Positions 43,439 to 52,936 of a DNA stretch of 64,000 nucleotides are shown here, piece after piece. A model generated the notes under the pieces. That model worked only from the letters and a program-made list of their open reading frames with translations. It was not told the DNA's origin and did not search any database. Position 1 is the first letter of the stretch, and every line of letters begins with the position of its first letter. A program made the translations under genes and the position numbers. Origin of the DNA: UBA10646 sp003456175 (GTDB taxonomy: Bacteria > Bacteroidota > Bacteroidia > Chitinophagales > Chitinophagaceae); the NCBI GenBank assembly GCA_031976225.1, contig DALYLQ010000002.1:1-64000 (forward strand), read 5' to 3'.

Positions 43439-44806
43439 ATGCAAACAGTAGCATCACATAACATCAAAAAACACCGCTTAGTAGTACTTGGCGCTGGAGA
43501 AAGTGGCGTGGGTGCAGCTATACTTGCACAGCAGCAAGGGTACGATGTATTTGTAAGTGATGGTGGTGTTATCAAACCAAATTATAAAGAAGCACTTACA
43601 GCGAATGGTATTGCATTTGAAGAAGGTATGCACACGCCAGACCTTATCTTAAGTGCTAAAGAAGTAATGAAGAGTCCTGGCATTAGTAATAAGTACGATA
43701 TCGTACAACAAATTCGTAATGCAGGTATCTGTATCATCAGTGAAATAGAACTAGCGTATCGTTATAAAGGCGATAGTAAAATTGTAGCTATTACAGGTAG
43801 TAATGGTAAGAGCACTTGTACCTCTTTAATTTATCATATATGCACTACCGCCGGTATCGATTGTGCAATGGTAGGTAATATTGGTTTCTCATTCGCATGG
43901 CAAATAGCTAAAGCACCTAAGCAAGTGTACATAGCTGAAATTAGTTCGTTCCAGCTCGATGATATTGTACACTTCAAGCCAGATATTGCCATTCTGCTCA
44001 ACATTACAGAAGACCATTTAGATCGTTACGATTATAAATTTCAAAACTACGTTAATAGCAAGTTTCGCATCATTGAAAATCAAACAGATGCCGATACGTT
44101 CATTTATTGTTTAGATGATGAAATAATTACCAATCAATTACAACATATTTCAATTCACACTAACCCATTGCCATTTACCATGAAACAAGAAGTAAAAAAA
44201 GGAGCCTACATTAAAGGCGATCAGATGATGTTACGCGTTCAAGAAGAAAGGGTAAGCATGAGCATTTACGACTTTGCGCTCAAGGGCAAGCACAATCAGT
44301 ACAACACTATGGCAGCAGGTATTGCAGCAAGCACGCTCGGCATTCGAAAAGAAAAAATCAGAGAAGCTATTACCAAGTTTGAAAGCCTAGAACATAGAAT
44401 GGAGTTTGTTGCAAGTGTACGTGGCGTAGATTTTATCAACGATAGTAAAGCTACCAATGTGAATAGTACATGGTACGCTTTAGAAAGTATGCGTACACCA
44501 ACCATTCTTATTTTAGGTGGTGTAGATAAGGGTAATGATTATACACTGATAGAAGATTTAGTTCGTGAAAAGGTAAAAGCTATCGTGTGTCTTGGTACAG
44601 ATAATGCAAAAATTCACGAAGCCTTCAAAGGCATGGTTAAAACCATTATGGATACCAATACTGCTATCGATGCCGTACATGAAGCTTTTCGCCTTGCGGC
44701 AAAAGGAGACGCAGTATTACTAAGTCCTGCTTGTGCAAGCTTCGATTTATTTAAAAATTTCGAAGATAGAGGTCGCCAATTTAAAGAGGCAGTAAAGGCA
44801 CTGTAA
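43439..44806 (+). CDS. murD: MurD, UDP-MurNAc-L-Ala:D-Glu ligase
   Basis: The 455-residue Mur ligase adds D-glutamate. It shows a Rossmann start (LVVLGAGESGVGAAIL), ATP site AITGSNGKSTCTSL, ISSFQLDDI, NITEDHLDRYDY, FINDSKATNVNS and LLSPACASFDLFKNFEDRG. ATG 43439 is chosen because the longer frame from 43358 overlaps mraY and encodes nothing family-like. A dispersed 13-mer ends 6 bases before the ATG, where a ribosome-binding site would be. A G/C-variant copy (44692-44703) encodes RLAAKGD. Confidence 0.96.
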   Translation: MQTVASHNIKKHRLVVLGAGESGVGAAILAQQQGYDVFVSDGGVIKPNYKEALTANGIAFEEGMHTPDLILSAKEVMKSPGISNKYDIVQQIRNAGICIISEIELAYRYKGDSKIVAITGSNGKSTCTSLIYHICTTAGIDCAMVGNIGFSFAWQIAKAPKQVYIAEISSFQLDDIVHFKPDIAILLNITEDHLDRYDYKFQNYVNSKFRIIENQTDADTFIYCLDDEIITNQLQHISIHTNPLPFTMKQEVKKGAYIKGDQMMLRVQEERVSMSIYDFALKGKHNQYNTMAAGIAASTLGIRKEKIREAITKFESLEHRMEFVASVRGVDFINDSKATNVNSTWYALESMRTPTILILGGVDKGNDYTLIEDLVREKVKAIVCLGTDNAKIHEAFKGMVKTIMDTNTAIDAVHEAFRLAAKGDAVLLSPACASFDLFKNFEDRGRQFKEAVKAL

Positions 44807-44843
44807 GTATTTAAAATTTTGAGTATTCATAGTTACAGCATCA

Positions 44844-46145
44844 TTGAAAGAACATAACGACATATTATTTACACAACTGCCAGGCGTTGAAAGGTTTGGT
44901 AGCATCACAAATAAAACCAAAGGCGATAAAGTTATTTGGGGTTTAGTGTTGCTATTGGCACTTATTGGCATTATGGTAGTATATAGTGCAAGTGGTACAT
45001 TAGCATATCAGAAATTCAAAGGTGATACGGAGAGTTTTCTCTTTAAGCAAGTAGCTTTTACCATCATAGGGTTAGGTGTGGTATACTTCTTGCATAGGGT
45101 TAACTACACTATTTATTCTCGTGTTGCACAAATTCTCTTTTACGTAAGTATACCATTACTTTTATACACGTTGGTTTTCGGTGCAAAAATTAATGATGGT
45201 AGCAGATGGATAAAACTACCCATTATTAACCTCACTATTCAAACCAGCGATTTTGCAAAGCTTGCCTTGTTCATGTATGTATCGAGGCAGTTGAGCAAAA
45301 AGCAAGTTGATATTAATAATTTCAAAAAAGGATTCTTACCAATAATTATACCTGTAGCAACTACTGCTATTCTAATAGCACCGGCCAACCTGTCTAATGC
45401 GCTGCTAACAGCAGCAACTTCATTATTGCTCATGTTTATTGGAAGAGTGCCAATAAAATTTTTACTGTTAGTTGTAGTTATAGCTGCTATACCTATTGGA
45501 GGTTTAGTTGGTTATGCAGTAGCTACCTACACACCACCCGAAGCAACCGTAGAAACAGTTGCAACAAATAATGGTGGTGGTATTAAAAGTGTTGGTCGTA
45601 TCGGTACTTGGGTAAAGCGTGTACAAGATTTTGTATATGCCGATGCGGTGGATGAACCTTATCAAGTACAGCAAGCTAAAATGGCTATTGCAAATGGTGG
45701 TATTCTATTTGGTAAAGGGCCTGGTAATAGTGAGCAACGTAATTATTTACCGCAAGCGTATAACGATTTCATCTATGCCATCATTATAGAAGAGTACGGC
45801 ATATTTGGTGGTGTATTTATTGTGTTTATATATCTACTGTTTCTATTCAGATGTATCAAAATATTCCGACGTTGCCCTTATGCTTTTGGTGCATTTCTTG
45901 CACTAGGGTTAAGCTTCACACTTGTAATTCAGGCTGTAGCTAATATGGCAGTGAATGTTAATATTGTTCCTGTAACAGGTGTAACGCTGCCTTTAGTAAG
46001 TATGGGTGGTAGCTCTTTCATATTCACTTGTGCAGCTATTGGTATTATACTAAGTGTGGCTCGTAATGTAGAACAAATGGAAGGTAAGGAACCTATAGCA
46101 CCAAACGAACATCCTATTATAGCAGCAAAACCGGATGTAGCATAA
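44844..46145 (+). CDS. ftsW: FtsW, SEDS peptidoglycan polymerase of division
   Basis: The 433-residue membrane protein has about 10 transmembrane helices, VVYSASGTLAY, NDGSRWIKLP, FGKGPGNSEQRNYLPQAYNDFIYAI and PLVSMGGSSF. It polymerises glycan strands together with the FtsI transpeptidase. The start is TTG 44844, 37 bases after murD, as no ATG is available before the first helix. NYLPQAYND includes a 12-base match to the dispersed repeat (45745-45756), but this stretch is also conserved in the family. Confidence 0.96.
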   Translation: MKEHNDILFTQLPGVERFGSITNKTKGDKVIWGLVLLLALIGIMVVYSASGTLAYQKFKGDTESFLFKQVAFTIIGLGVVYFLHRVNYTIYSRVAQILFYVSIPLLLYTLVFGAKINDGSRWIKLPIINLTIQTSDFAKLALFMYVSRQLSKKQVDINNFKKGFLPIIIPVATTAILIAPANLSNALLTAATSLLLMFIGRVPIKFLLLVVVIAAIPIGGLVGYAVATYTPPEATVETVATNNGGGIKSVGRIGTWVKRVQDFVYADAVDEPYQVQQAKMAIANGGILFGKGPGNSEQRNYLPQAYNDFIYAIIIEEYGIFGGVFIVFIYLLFLFRCIKIFRRCPYAFGAFLALGLSFTLVIQAVANMAVNVNIVPVTGVTLPLVSMGGSSFIFTCAAIGIILSVARNVEQMEGKEPIAPNEHPIIAAKPDVA

Positions 46146-46148
46146 CAA

Positions 46149-47264
46149 GTGAGTACAGCAACAACATATCAACCTTTACGCATCATCATTGCAGGCGGTG
46201 GCACAGGGGGGCATATTTTCCCTGCTATTGCTATTGCTAAGGCTTTGCAAGCATTACACCCACAAGTAACCATATTATTTGTTGGTGCAAAAGGCAAGAT
46301 GGAAATGCAAAAAGTACCCGAGGCTGGCTACGCTATTGAAGGACTAGATATTGCAGGATTCAATAGAACTGCTTTATGGAAAAATATATCACTGCCTTTC
46401 AAACTTATCAAGAGTTTTTGGCAGGTTAGTAATATTATAAAGCGGGTGCAACCTCATGCTGTTATTGGAGTTGGTGGATACAGTACCTATCCTGTGTTAA
46501 AGTATGCACAATCAAAGCGGATACCCACATTTATACATGAGAGTAATGCCTTTGCAGGCAAATCAAACATCTTGTTAGGTAAGCAAGCAACAACCGTATT
46601 TGTTGCAACTCAAGGCATGGAATCATTTTTTCCAAAAGAAAAAATAGTCATTGCTGGCAATCCTGTTCGCACATCAATCACTAATAATCTTATTGATAGT
46701 GCTACTGCAAAATCAATGCTAGGGCTAAAGAATAAGCCAACAATATTAAGTATTGGTGGAAGTTTAGGAGCAGCATCTATTAATAAAGCTATTGCAACAT
46801 ATATGCCGCAGTTAAAAGCGGCTAATGTGCAATTGATTTGGCAAACAGGCAAAACAGCAACACAAGAACTACAAAAGTATCACGCACCCGAAGCAGGAAT
46901 TTGTGTGTTTGAATTTATAAAAGATATGGATGTTGCCTATGCTGCCGCCGATGTTATCATTTCACGTGCAGGCGCAATGGCTGTAACAGAAATAGCATGC
47001 ATGGGAAAGGCTGCCATTTTCGTACCGTATCCACATGCAGCAGAAGATCATCAAACTGCTAATGCACAAGCTTTGGTGAATCAAGATGCAGCAATCATGA
47101 TAAAAGATACAAATGCACAAAATGCATTAGTGCCAACTGCATTAGCGCTAATAGAGAATGAAGTACAACGAAATAGCCTTGCGGCAAATATCAAACGCAA
47201 TGCTATTAGCAATGCCGATGTTGTTATTGCAACACATATTATAAACACTATAACTAGTAAATAA
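46149..47264 (+). CDS. murG: MurG, lipid II-forming GlcNAc transferase
   Basis: The 371-residue GT-B enzyme transfers GlcNAc to lipid I. It shows the N-terminal IIIAGGGTGGHIFPAIAIA, HESNAFAGKSN, GGSLGAASIN, and the donor-binding ISRAGAMAVTEIACMGKAAIFVPYPHAAEDHQ. It starts at GTG 46149, three bases after the ftsW stop. LAANIKRN is encoded by a repeat copy with both variant positions (47177-47189). Confidence 0.97.
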   Translation: MSTATTYQPLRIIIAGGGTGGHIFPAIAIAKALQALHPQVTILFVGAKGKMEMQKVPEAGYAIEGLDIAGFNRTALWKNISLPFKLIKSFWQVSNIIKRVQPHAVIGVGGYSTYPVLKYAQSKRIPTFIHESNAFAGKSNILLGKQATTVFVATQGMESFFPKEKIVIAGNPVRTSITNNLIDSATAKSMLGLKNKPTILSIGGSLGAASINKAIATYMPQLKAANVQLIWQTGKTATQELQKYHAPEAGICVFEFIKDMDVAYAAADVIISRAGAMAVTEIACMGKAAIFVPYPHAAEDHQTANAQALVNQDAAIMIKDTNAQNALVPTALALIENEVQRNSLAANIKRNAISNADVVIATHIINTITSK

Positions 47265-47265
47265 G

Positions 47266-48642
47266 ATGCAGCGTAACATACCACATATGAAAATCGATCT
47301 TATCCGTAGTGTCTATTTTATAGGCATTGGTGGTATTGGTATGAGTGCATTGGCTCGTTACTTTAAATCAAAAGGTGCTGAAGTAAGTGGTTATGATAAA
47401 ACTGCAACTACACTTACAAAACAACTTGTGGTAGAAGGTATTTCTGTGATGTACACCGATGATATAGCATTAGCACCTAAAAGCGTAGATGTGGTTGTAT
47501 ACACACCAGCTATTCCAGCAACACACGAACAATTGAATTTTTACAGAACCACAACCATTCCGGTTGTCAAGCGAAGTGATGTATTGCAATGGATTACTGA
47601 AAGTTCTATGAACGTATGTATTGGTGGTACGCATGGTAAAACAACCATTACATCGTTAACGGCACATTTGTTACGCCACACAGGTTATGGTTGTAATGCC
47701 TTTTTGGGAGGTATTGCAACCAATTACAATACTAATTTTTGGAGTAGTGAAAACAACTGCAGTGTCATTGAAGCCGACGAGTACGATCGTAGTTTCTTAA
47801 AGCTAGTGCCCGATGTTGCCGTAATAACTGCAATGGATGCCGATCATCTTGATATTTATGGAACTCCCGAAGCAGTAGAAGAGGCATATATTACTTTCTC
47901 TAAGCAAGTAAAGCAAGGCGGTTGTTTAATTACTAAATATGGGTTAAGCAGAGCAAATGAGTTTAACCAACAAGTTCAACATTACACATATCATTTGAAC
48001 GATACTAATGCCAATGTATATGCTGCTAACCTTACGGTAAATGATGGTAGCTATTATTTTGATATCATCAGCAAGCAATGGCAGTTGCATCAAGTTGTAT
48101 TACACATGGGGGGCTTGCATAACGTTGAAAATACGATTGCTGCTGTAATGGTAGCCAAACATCTTGGCATTGATGACGAAAAAATTAAAGCAGCGGTTGC
48201 AAGCTTCAAAGGTGTTAAGCGTCGCTTTGAATATTACATCAAAAATCAACAGCATGTGATGATTGATGACTATGCCCATCACCCAGAAGAACTTAGAGCA
48301 CTTATTACTGGGGTACGTAGTTTGTATCATCAAAAAATAACAATTGTATTTCAGCCGCATTTGTTCAGTAGAACACAAGATTTAGCAACTGCATTTGCCG
48401 ATGCATTAAATCTTGCCGATGAGGTGATATTGTTACCTATATACCCTGCAAGAGAATTGCCAATTCCAGGAGTAACAAGCAATACCATTGCAACACATAT
48501 AGAACATGAAAAGGTGAAACTATTAACAAAAGAAGAAATGCTTCAATATGTTGCTAGCACCAAGCCTGTATTACTAGTGATGGCTGGAGCTGGCGATATT
48601 GATACCTTATTAACGCCAGTACAAAATATATTAAACGCATAA
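47266..48642 (+). CDS. murC: MurC, UDP-MurNAc:L-Ala ligase
   Basis: The 458-residue Mur ligase adds the first stem residue. It shows YFIGIGGIGMSALARYF, ATP site GGTHGKTTITSL, EADEYDRSFL, DDYAHHPEELRAL and FQPHLFSRTQ. ATG 47266 is one base after the murG stop; an alternative ATG at 47287 would remove seven residues. NLTVND (48030-48042) is encoded by an exact dispersed repeat. Confidence 0.97.
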   Translation: MQRNIPHMKIDLIRSVYFIGIGGIGMSALARYFKSKGAEVSGYDKTATTLTKQLVVEGISVMYTDDIALAPKSVDVVVYTPAIPATHEQLNFYRTTTIPVVKRSDVLQWITESSMNVCIGGTHGKTTITSLTAHLLRHTGYGCNAFLGGIATNYNTNFWSSENNCSVIEADEYDRSFLKLVPDVAVITAMDADHLDIYGTPEAVEEAYITFSKQVKQGGCLITKYGLSRANEFNQQVQHYTYHLNDTNANVYAANLTVNDGSYYFDIISKQWQLHQVVLHMGGLHNVENTIAAVMVAKHLGIDDEKIKAAVASFKGVKRRFEYYIKNQQHVMIDDYAHHPEELRALITGVRSLYHQKITIVFQPHLFSRTQDLATAFADALNLADEVILLPIYPARELPIPGVTSNTIATHIEHEKVKLLTKEEMLQYVASTKPVLLVMAGAGDIDTLLTPVQNILNA

Positions 48643-48646
48643 CTAC

Positions 48647-49645
48647 TTGCAGCAATTTAAAAAAATAGTAACCATTGGCCTTTGGTGCATCATAGCGGTA
48701 GCTACTATTGCTGCTTTGGTGGCTGCCATGCAAAAGCAAGAGAATGCCTTATGTAAAGGCGCTATTGTTACTATTGATGGCGATAATCAAATGCTATTTG
48801 TGCAAGAGAAAGATGTGCTTACTATGTTGAATAAAGTAGGCTTGGTGAAAGGACAATCGCTAGGCCGTATTAATATGCAAAAAATGGAAGCAGTACTTCG
48901 TACCAATCCGTGGATTGCCAATGCACAACTATTTATTGACAATAATCGCTATTTACAGGTACATATTCAAGAGCGTGAACCTATTGCTCGTGTATTTACA
49001 CTGCAGGGCAACTCTTTTTATATTGATAGCAGTGGTAAAACATTGCCTTTAAGTGAGCATGTTACAGCCCGTGTTCCAGTGTTCACTTCGTTCCCTTCTA
49101 ATAGAGCAACACTCTCTCATAATGATAGCATTATTCTCAACGATATTAAACTACTTGCGAAGTACATAGTTGCCGATAGTTTTTTCTTAGCTCAAACTTC
49201 GCAGATAGATATTTTACCGCAAGGTGAATATGAGTGGATACCAACCTTAGGTAACCAAGTTGTGAATATTGGCAATACAGATAGTCTAGAGGCGAAGTTC
49301 AATCGCTTGTATAGTTTCTATAAGCATGTGTGGGCAAAGCAAGCTTTCGAAAAGTATGAACGTATTGATGTGCGTTATAACGGACAAGTAGTTGCCATGC
49401 GTAGAGGTGCGCAGCCCCCAGCAGCCGATACTGCTAAAGCCATGTTACAATTACAAGCTGTAATGCAGCAACTAAATCAAGTTAACAATAATGATGCTAG
49501 CACTTACGTAAATGATAAGCCAAAAACTATAGATACAGTTGTAAATAGTAAGCTCAAGCTAACTACAACAACTAATACCACTAATAATAAACCAACAGGT
49601 ACACAGCCCAAAGCAGTGATGCCATCAAAAAATAAAAACAACTAA
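48647..49645 (+). CDS. ftsQ: FtsQ-like division protein
   Basis: The 332-residue protein has one transmembrane helix (about 7-27), a POTRA-like domain (INMQKMEAVLRTNPWIANAQLF, QVHIQEREPIARVF) and a beta-domain, with a Thr/Asn/Lys-rich tail. It connects early and late division proteins in the periplasm. The start is TTG 48647, four bases after murC. LPQG (49213-49224) is encoded by a repeat copy, and a second, related word (ACTTACGTAAAT, 49502-49513) encodes TYVN in the tail. Confidence 0.88.
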   Translation: MQQFKKIVTIGLWCIIAVATIAALVAAMQKQENALCKGAIVTIDGDNQMLFVQEKDVLTMLNKVGLVKGQSLGRINMQKMEAVLRTNPWIANAQLFIDNNRYLQVHIQEREPIARVFTLQGNSFYIDSSGKTLPLSEHVTARVPVFTSFPSNRATLSHNDSIILNDIKLLAKYIVADSFFLAQTSQIDILPQGEYEWIPTLGNQVVNIGNTDSLEAKFNRLYSFYKHVWAKQAFEKYERIDVRYNGQVVAMRRGAQPPAADTAKAMLQLQAVMQQLNQVNNNDASTYVNDKPKTIDTVVNSKLKLTTTTNTTNNKPTGTQPKAVMPSKNKNN

Positions 49646-49657
49646 ACACGTATAATT

Positions 49658-51046
49658 ATGAGTCAGAACGAAAACCCAATTATCGTAGGATTAGATATTG
49701 GAACTACTAAAATTGCTTGCATTGCCGGTCGTAAGAACGAGTATGGAAAATTAGAAATTCTTGGCTTTGGTAAAGCAGCTAGTCATGGTGTACAACATGG
49801 TCAAGTACTAAACATCGATCAAACGATTAAAGCCATTGATGCCGCTTTAAAAAATTGTTTAGAGAGTAATCCTGATTTGCAGATCGATGAGGTGTATGTT
49901 GGTATTGCTGGTCATCATATCAAGAGCTTACAAACTCGTGGTGACATTGTACGCAAAAACCCCGACGAAGAAATTAAACGTGAAGAAGTAGAAGAACTGA
50001 TTGCGAATCAGCGTAAAACATTTATTCCTGCAGGCGATGAAATTGTAGATGTTGTGCCACAACAGTTCTATGTTGACAATCTCCCAAATATTAAAGATCC
50101 GGTAGGGCATATTGGCGTTAAAGTTGGTGCTAATTTCCACATCATCACCGGCGATAAAAATGCTATTCGTAACATCAATCGTGCAGTAAATAAGAGTGGT
50201 TTAAAAACGAAAGATCTTGTGTTGCAACCGCTTGCATCATCTGCTGCTGTAATGAGCGATATTGATATGGAGCCTGGCGTAGCTATTCTTGATATTGGTG
50301 GTGGTACAAGTGATTTAGCTGTATTTCATGATGGTGTGTTAATACATACGGCTGTTATTCCTTTCGGTGGAGAAAATATCACCAATGATATTCGCATGGG
50401 CTTAAGTGTACTTAAGCAACAAGCCGAAGCAATGAAAACACAGTATGGTAGTGCTTTAGCCGATGAAGCAAAAGCAAATGCCTACATTACAATTCCAGGT
50501 TTAAAAGGAATGCCTTCACGAGAGATTAGCGTAAAAAATCTGGCTGGAATCATTCAGGCTCGAATGAGCGAAATTTTAGATTTCGTTACCTATCATTTAA
50601 AGCAAGTAGGGTTAGATAGTCGTACATTAAATGGTGGTATCATTCTTACAGGAGGTGGTTCACAACTAAAGCATCTGATTCAATTAACAGAATATGTAAC
50701 TGGTTTAAATGCACGTATCGGATTACCTAACGAGCATTTGGCAGCCAACCATATTGAACAGTTGAAGAGCCCCATGTACAGTACTTGTATTGGCTTGATC
50801 TTAAAAGGGTACGATGATTATGAAAACAATGTCAAAAAATTTGAAGGTTCAAGTTCTGTAAACATTGCAGTTCCTGATGGTTTAATTGAAAAGCCGAAAG
50901 ATGTGGATAAACCAGAAATTACAGCCGAAAAGCCAACAACTAATCCACCGAAGCCAGCTCCCAAAAGAAGAATTGATATTTTCAGTAAAATCAAATCAGG
51001 ATTAATTGACTTGTTTGCTGAAGAAGATGACAACCACATTCGCTAA
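49658..51046 (+). CDS. ftsA: FtsA, actin-like division protein
   Basis: The 462-residue protein has the actin-fold phosphate loops (IVGLDIGTTKIACIAGR; VAILDIGGGTSDLAVF), the SHS2/1C region (about 85-165) and a C-terminal extension with a Pro/Lys-rich linker ending in a basic amphipathic tail (IDIFSKIKSGLIDLF) that should bind the membrane. It tethers FtsZ to the membrane. No dispersed repeat copy lies in this gene. Confidence 0.97.
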   Translation: MSQNENPIIVGLDIGTTKIACIAGRKNEYGKLEILGFGKAASHGVQHGQVLNIDQTIKAIDAALKNCLESNPDLQIDEVYVGIAGHHIKSLQTRGDIVRKNPDEEIKREEVEELIANQRKTFIPAGDEIVDVVPQQFYVDNLPNIKDPVGHIGVKVGANFHIITGDKNAIRNINRAVNKSGLKTKDLVLQPLASSAAVMSDIDMEPGVAILDIGGGTSDLAVFHDGVLIHTAVIPFGGENITNDIRMGLSVLKQQAEAMKTQYGSALADEAKANAYITIPGLKGMPSREISVKNLAGIIQARMSEILDFVTYHLKQVGLDSRTLNGGIILTGGGSQLKHLIQLTEYVTGLNARIGLPNEHLAANHIEQLKSPMYSTCIGLILKGYDDYENNVKKFEGSSSVNIAVPDGLIEKPKDVDKPEITAEKPTTNPPKPAPKRRIDIFSKIKSGLIDLFAEEDDNHIR

Positions 51047-51086
51047 GTAACAAACGTATTAACTACTAATCCTTCAAATTCATCAT

Positions 51087-52877
51087 ATGATACATTTTGA
51101 TTTGCCTAAAGAAAAATCATCTATCATCAAAGTAATTGGTGTAGGTGGTGGCGGTAGTAATGCCGTTAATTACATGTACGATCAACAAATAGAAGGTGTT
51201 GATTTTATCATCTGTAATACCGATGCCAAAGCTTTAGAGCAAAGTAAGGTTCCTAATAAAATTCAACTTGGCCCTGATTTAACACAAGGGCTTGGTGCCG
51301 GTGCTAATCCTCAAGTTGGTAAGCAAGCCGCAGAAGAAAGTATCGAAGAAATCCGCCGCATTTTAGAAATCAATACTAAAATGGCTTTCATCACTGCAGG
51401 TATGGGTGGTGGTACAGGTACAGGTGGTGCTCCTATTGTTGCTAAAATTTGTAAAGAGCTTGGCATTTTAACCGTTGGTATTGTTACTACGCCATTTCCA
51501 TTCGAAGGGCCTCGCCGCTTGGCACAAGCCGAAGCTGGTATTCGTGAATTAACGCCTTTTGTAGACACGCTTCTGGTTATTAGTAACGATAAGTTACGTA
51601 TGCAATATGGCAACTTAAAATGGAGCGAAGCTTTTGGAAGAGCCGACGATGTTTTAGCTACTGCCGCTAAATGTATTACAGATATTATTAACAGTCGCGG
51701 ACATATTATCGTTGACTTTGCCGATGTATGTACTGTAATGAAAAATGGTGGTGTTGCTATTCTTGGTAGTGCTACTGCCGAGGGCGAAGACCGTGCACAG
51801 CGAGCTATCGAAGAAGCCATTACATCGCCATTGTTGAACGATAGTGATATTCGCGGTGCCCGCTGGATTCTCATTAACATTAACAGTGCCGAAGGTGAGT
51901 ACGAGTGTACTATGGATGAAATGGAAACTATTACCGCGTATTTACGTCAACAAGCTGGCGATGATACCGATGTTATTGCGGGTTTAGGTTACGATACAAC
52001 ACTCGAAAGAAAACTTGGTATTACCCTTATTGCTACAGGCTTCNNNNNNNNNNNNNNTACTGTAAAGCCAGCAGCAGCAACCATAACAAAGCCAGCCCCA
52101 GTAGAAGAAAAGGTAGTACTCACACTCGATTTAAATAATAGTGAAGCTGCCACGCCTCCTACACCTAAGGTTGCGGTTATTGCACCAGCAGCAATGCCAG
52201 AAAATCTTGTTCCTACAGTGGCCGAATACACAGCACCGCCGGTGATTCTTGAAACACCAACGCCAGCTGTGAATGAAACACCAGAGATACTTACATTGGT
52301 GATGCCAGAAGCTGTAACGCCAACAGCAACCGTAGAGGAACAACCTGCTCCATTCGAGATGAAATTGGTTGAGAAGCCAATGGCAGCCGAGCCCATGCAG
52401 CAGCATGGTTTTCTAAACAAACCACAACAAATCTACAATCAACAGGTAGCACAGCCGCAGGCAATAAATAACCTTGCGGTAAATGAACCATACACGCCTA
52501 CACCGCAGCCAAAACCAATACCAGGGGATGATTCGATACATCTTGAATTGGTAGTAAAAGAAGCTGCGCCAGAAATGAATCAAGCACCTGTAGCGATGCA
52601 CGGCATGATTGCTAACGAAGAAGAAGAATTGCAAAGAAGAAGAGCACAAGAGCGTGTGAATCGCTTACGCAATTTGTCTTTTAATGTGAACAGCGATTTG
52701 AATAATGAGTACGATAATGTACCCGCATACGTTCGTAAAAACTTAGAGTTGTACGGACAAAATCAATTGACTAGTGCTGAGAATTATTACAGTCGTTACG
52801 CCGTTAAAAAAGAAGATGGTAACAACGAACCGTTGAGCACGCTCAACAGCTTTCTAGAGGGCAAAAAGCCTGATTAA
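51087..52877 (+). CDS. ftsZ: FtsZ, tubulin-like division GTPase (sequence gap in the middle)
   Basis: The 596-codon frame has the GTPase core (GVGGGGSNAVNYM; tubulin signature GMGGGTGTGGAP, about 110-121; T7 region) to about residue 318. A run of 14 N (52044-52057) follows where the core ends. Then comes a Pro/Ala/Val/Glu-rich linker of about 200 residues and a conserved C-terminal part (RRAQERVNRLRNLSFNV; LSTLNSFLEGKKPD). The frame is retained across the N run, but its length is unproven. NLAVNEP in the linker is spelled by a dispersed repeat (52472-52484); the core has none. A terminator follows. Confidence 0.96.
   Translation: MIHFDLPKEKSSIIKVIGVGGGGSNAVNYMYDQQIEGVDFIICNTDAKALEQSKVPNKIQLGPDLTQGLGAGANPQVGKQAAEESIEEIRRILEINTKMAFITAGMGGGTGTGGAPIVAKICKELGILTVGIVTTPFPFEGPRRLAQAEAGIRELTPFVDTLLVISNDKLRMQYGNLKWSEAFGRADDVLATAAKCITDIINSRGHIIVDFADVCTVMKNGGVAILGSATAEGEDRAQRAIEEAITSPLLNDSDIRGARWILININSAEGEYECTMDEMETITAYLRQQAGDDTDVIAGLGYDTTLERKLGITLIATGFXXXXXTVKPAAATITKPAPVEEKVVLTLDLNNSEAATPPTPKVAVIAPAAMPENLVPTVAEYTAPPVILETPTPAVNETPEILTLVMPEAVTPTATVEEQPAPFEMKLVEKPMAAEPMQQHGFLNKPQQIYNQQVAQPQAINNLAVNEPYTPTPQPKPIPGDDSIHLELVVKEAAPEMNQAPVAMHGMIANEEEELQRRRAQERVNRLRNLSFNVNSDLNNEYDNVPAYVRKNLELYGQNQLTSAENYYSRYAVKKEDGNNEPLSTLNSFLEGKKPD
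52044..52057. other. Run of 14 N (sequence gap) inside ftsZ
   Basis: Fourteen undetermined bases after the FtsZ core (…IATGF). The residues at the core-linker junction are unknown. A scaffold join cannot be excluded. Confidence 0.99.
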
Positions 52878-52909
52878 TCTTTAGTTCTTGTACTCGTGTT
52901 TTAGTTGTG

Positions 52910-52936
52910 CCCTCTGCTTATGGCAGAGGGTTTTTT
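52910..52936 (+). terminator. Intrinsic terminator of the dcw operon
   Basis: CCCTCTGC (52910-52917) pairs with GCAGAGGG (52923-52930) and is followed by six T (52931-52936), 33 bases after the ftsZ stop. It lies just before the end of the convergent gene at 52935. Confidence 0.92.

Noticed and set aside
44692..44703. Repeat-like match in murD (RLAAKGD)
   Set aside because: Kept in the count as a 12-base match but not used as strong evidence, as RLAAKGD is close to a conserved MurD stretch and could arise by chance.
51311..51880. Long minus-strand open frame opposite ftsZ
   Set aside because: Shadow of a highly conserved coding region; the product is Ser/Ala-rich without recognisable motifs.
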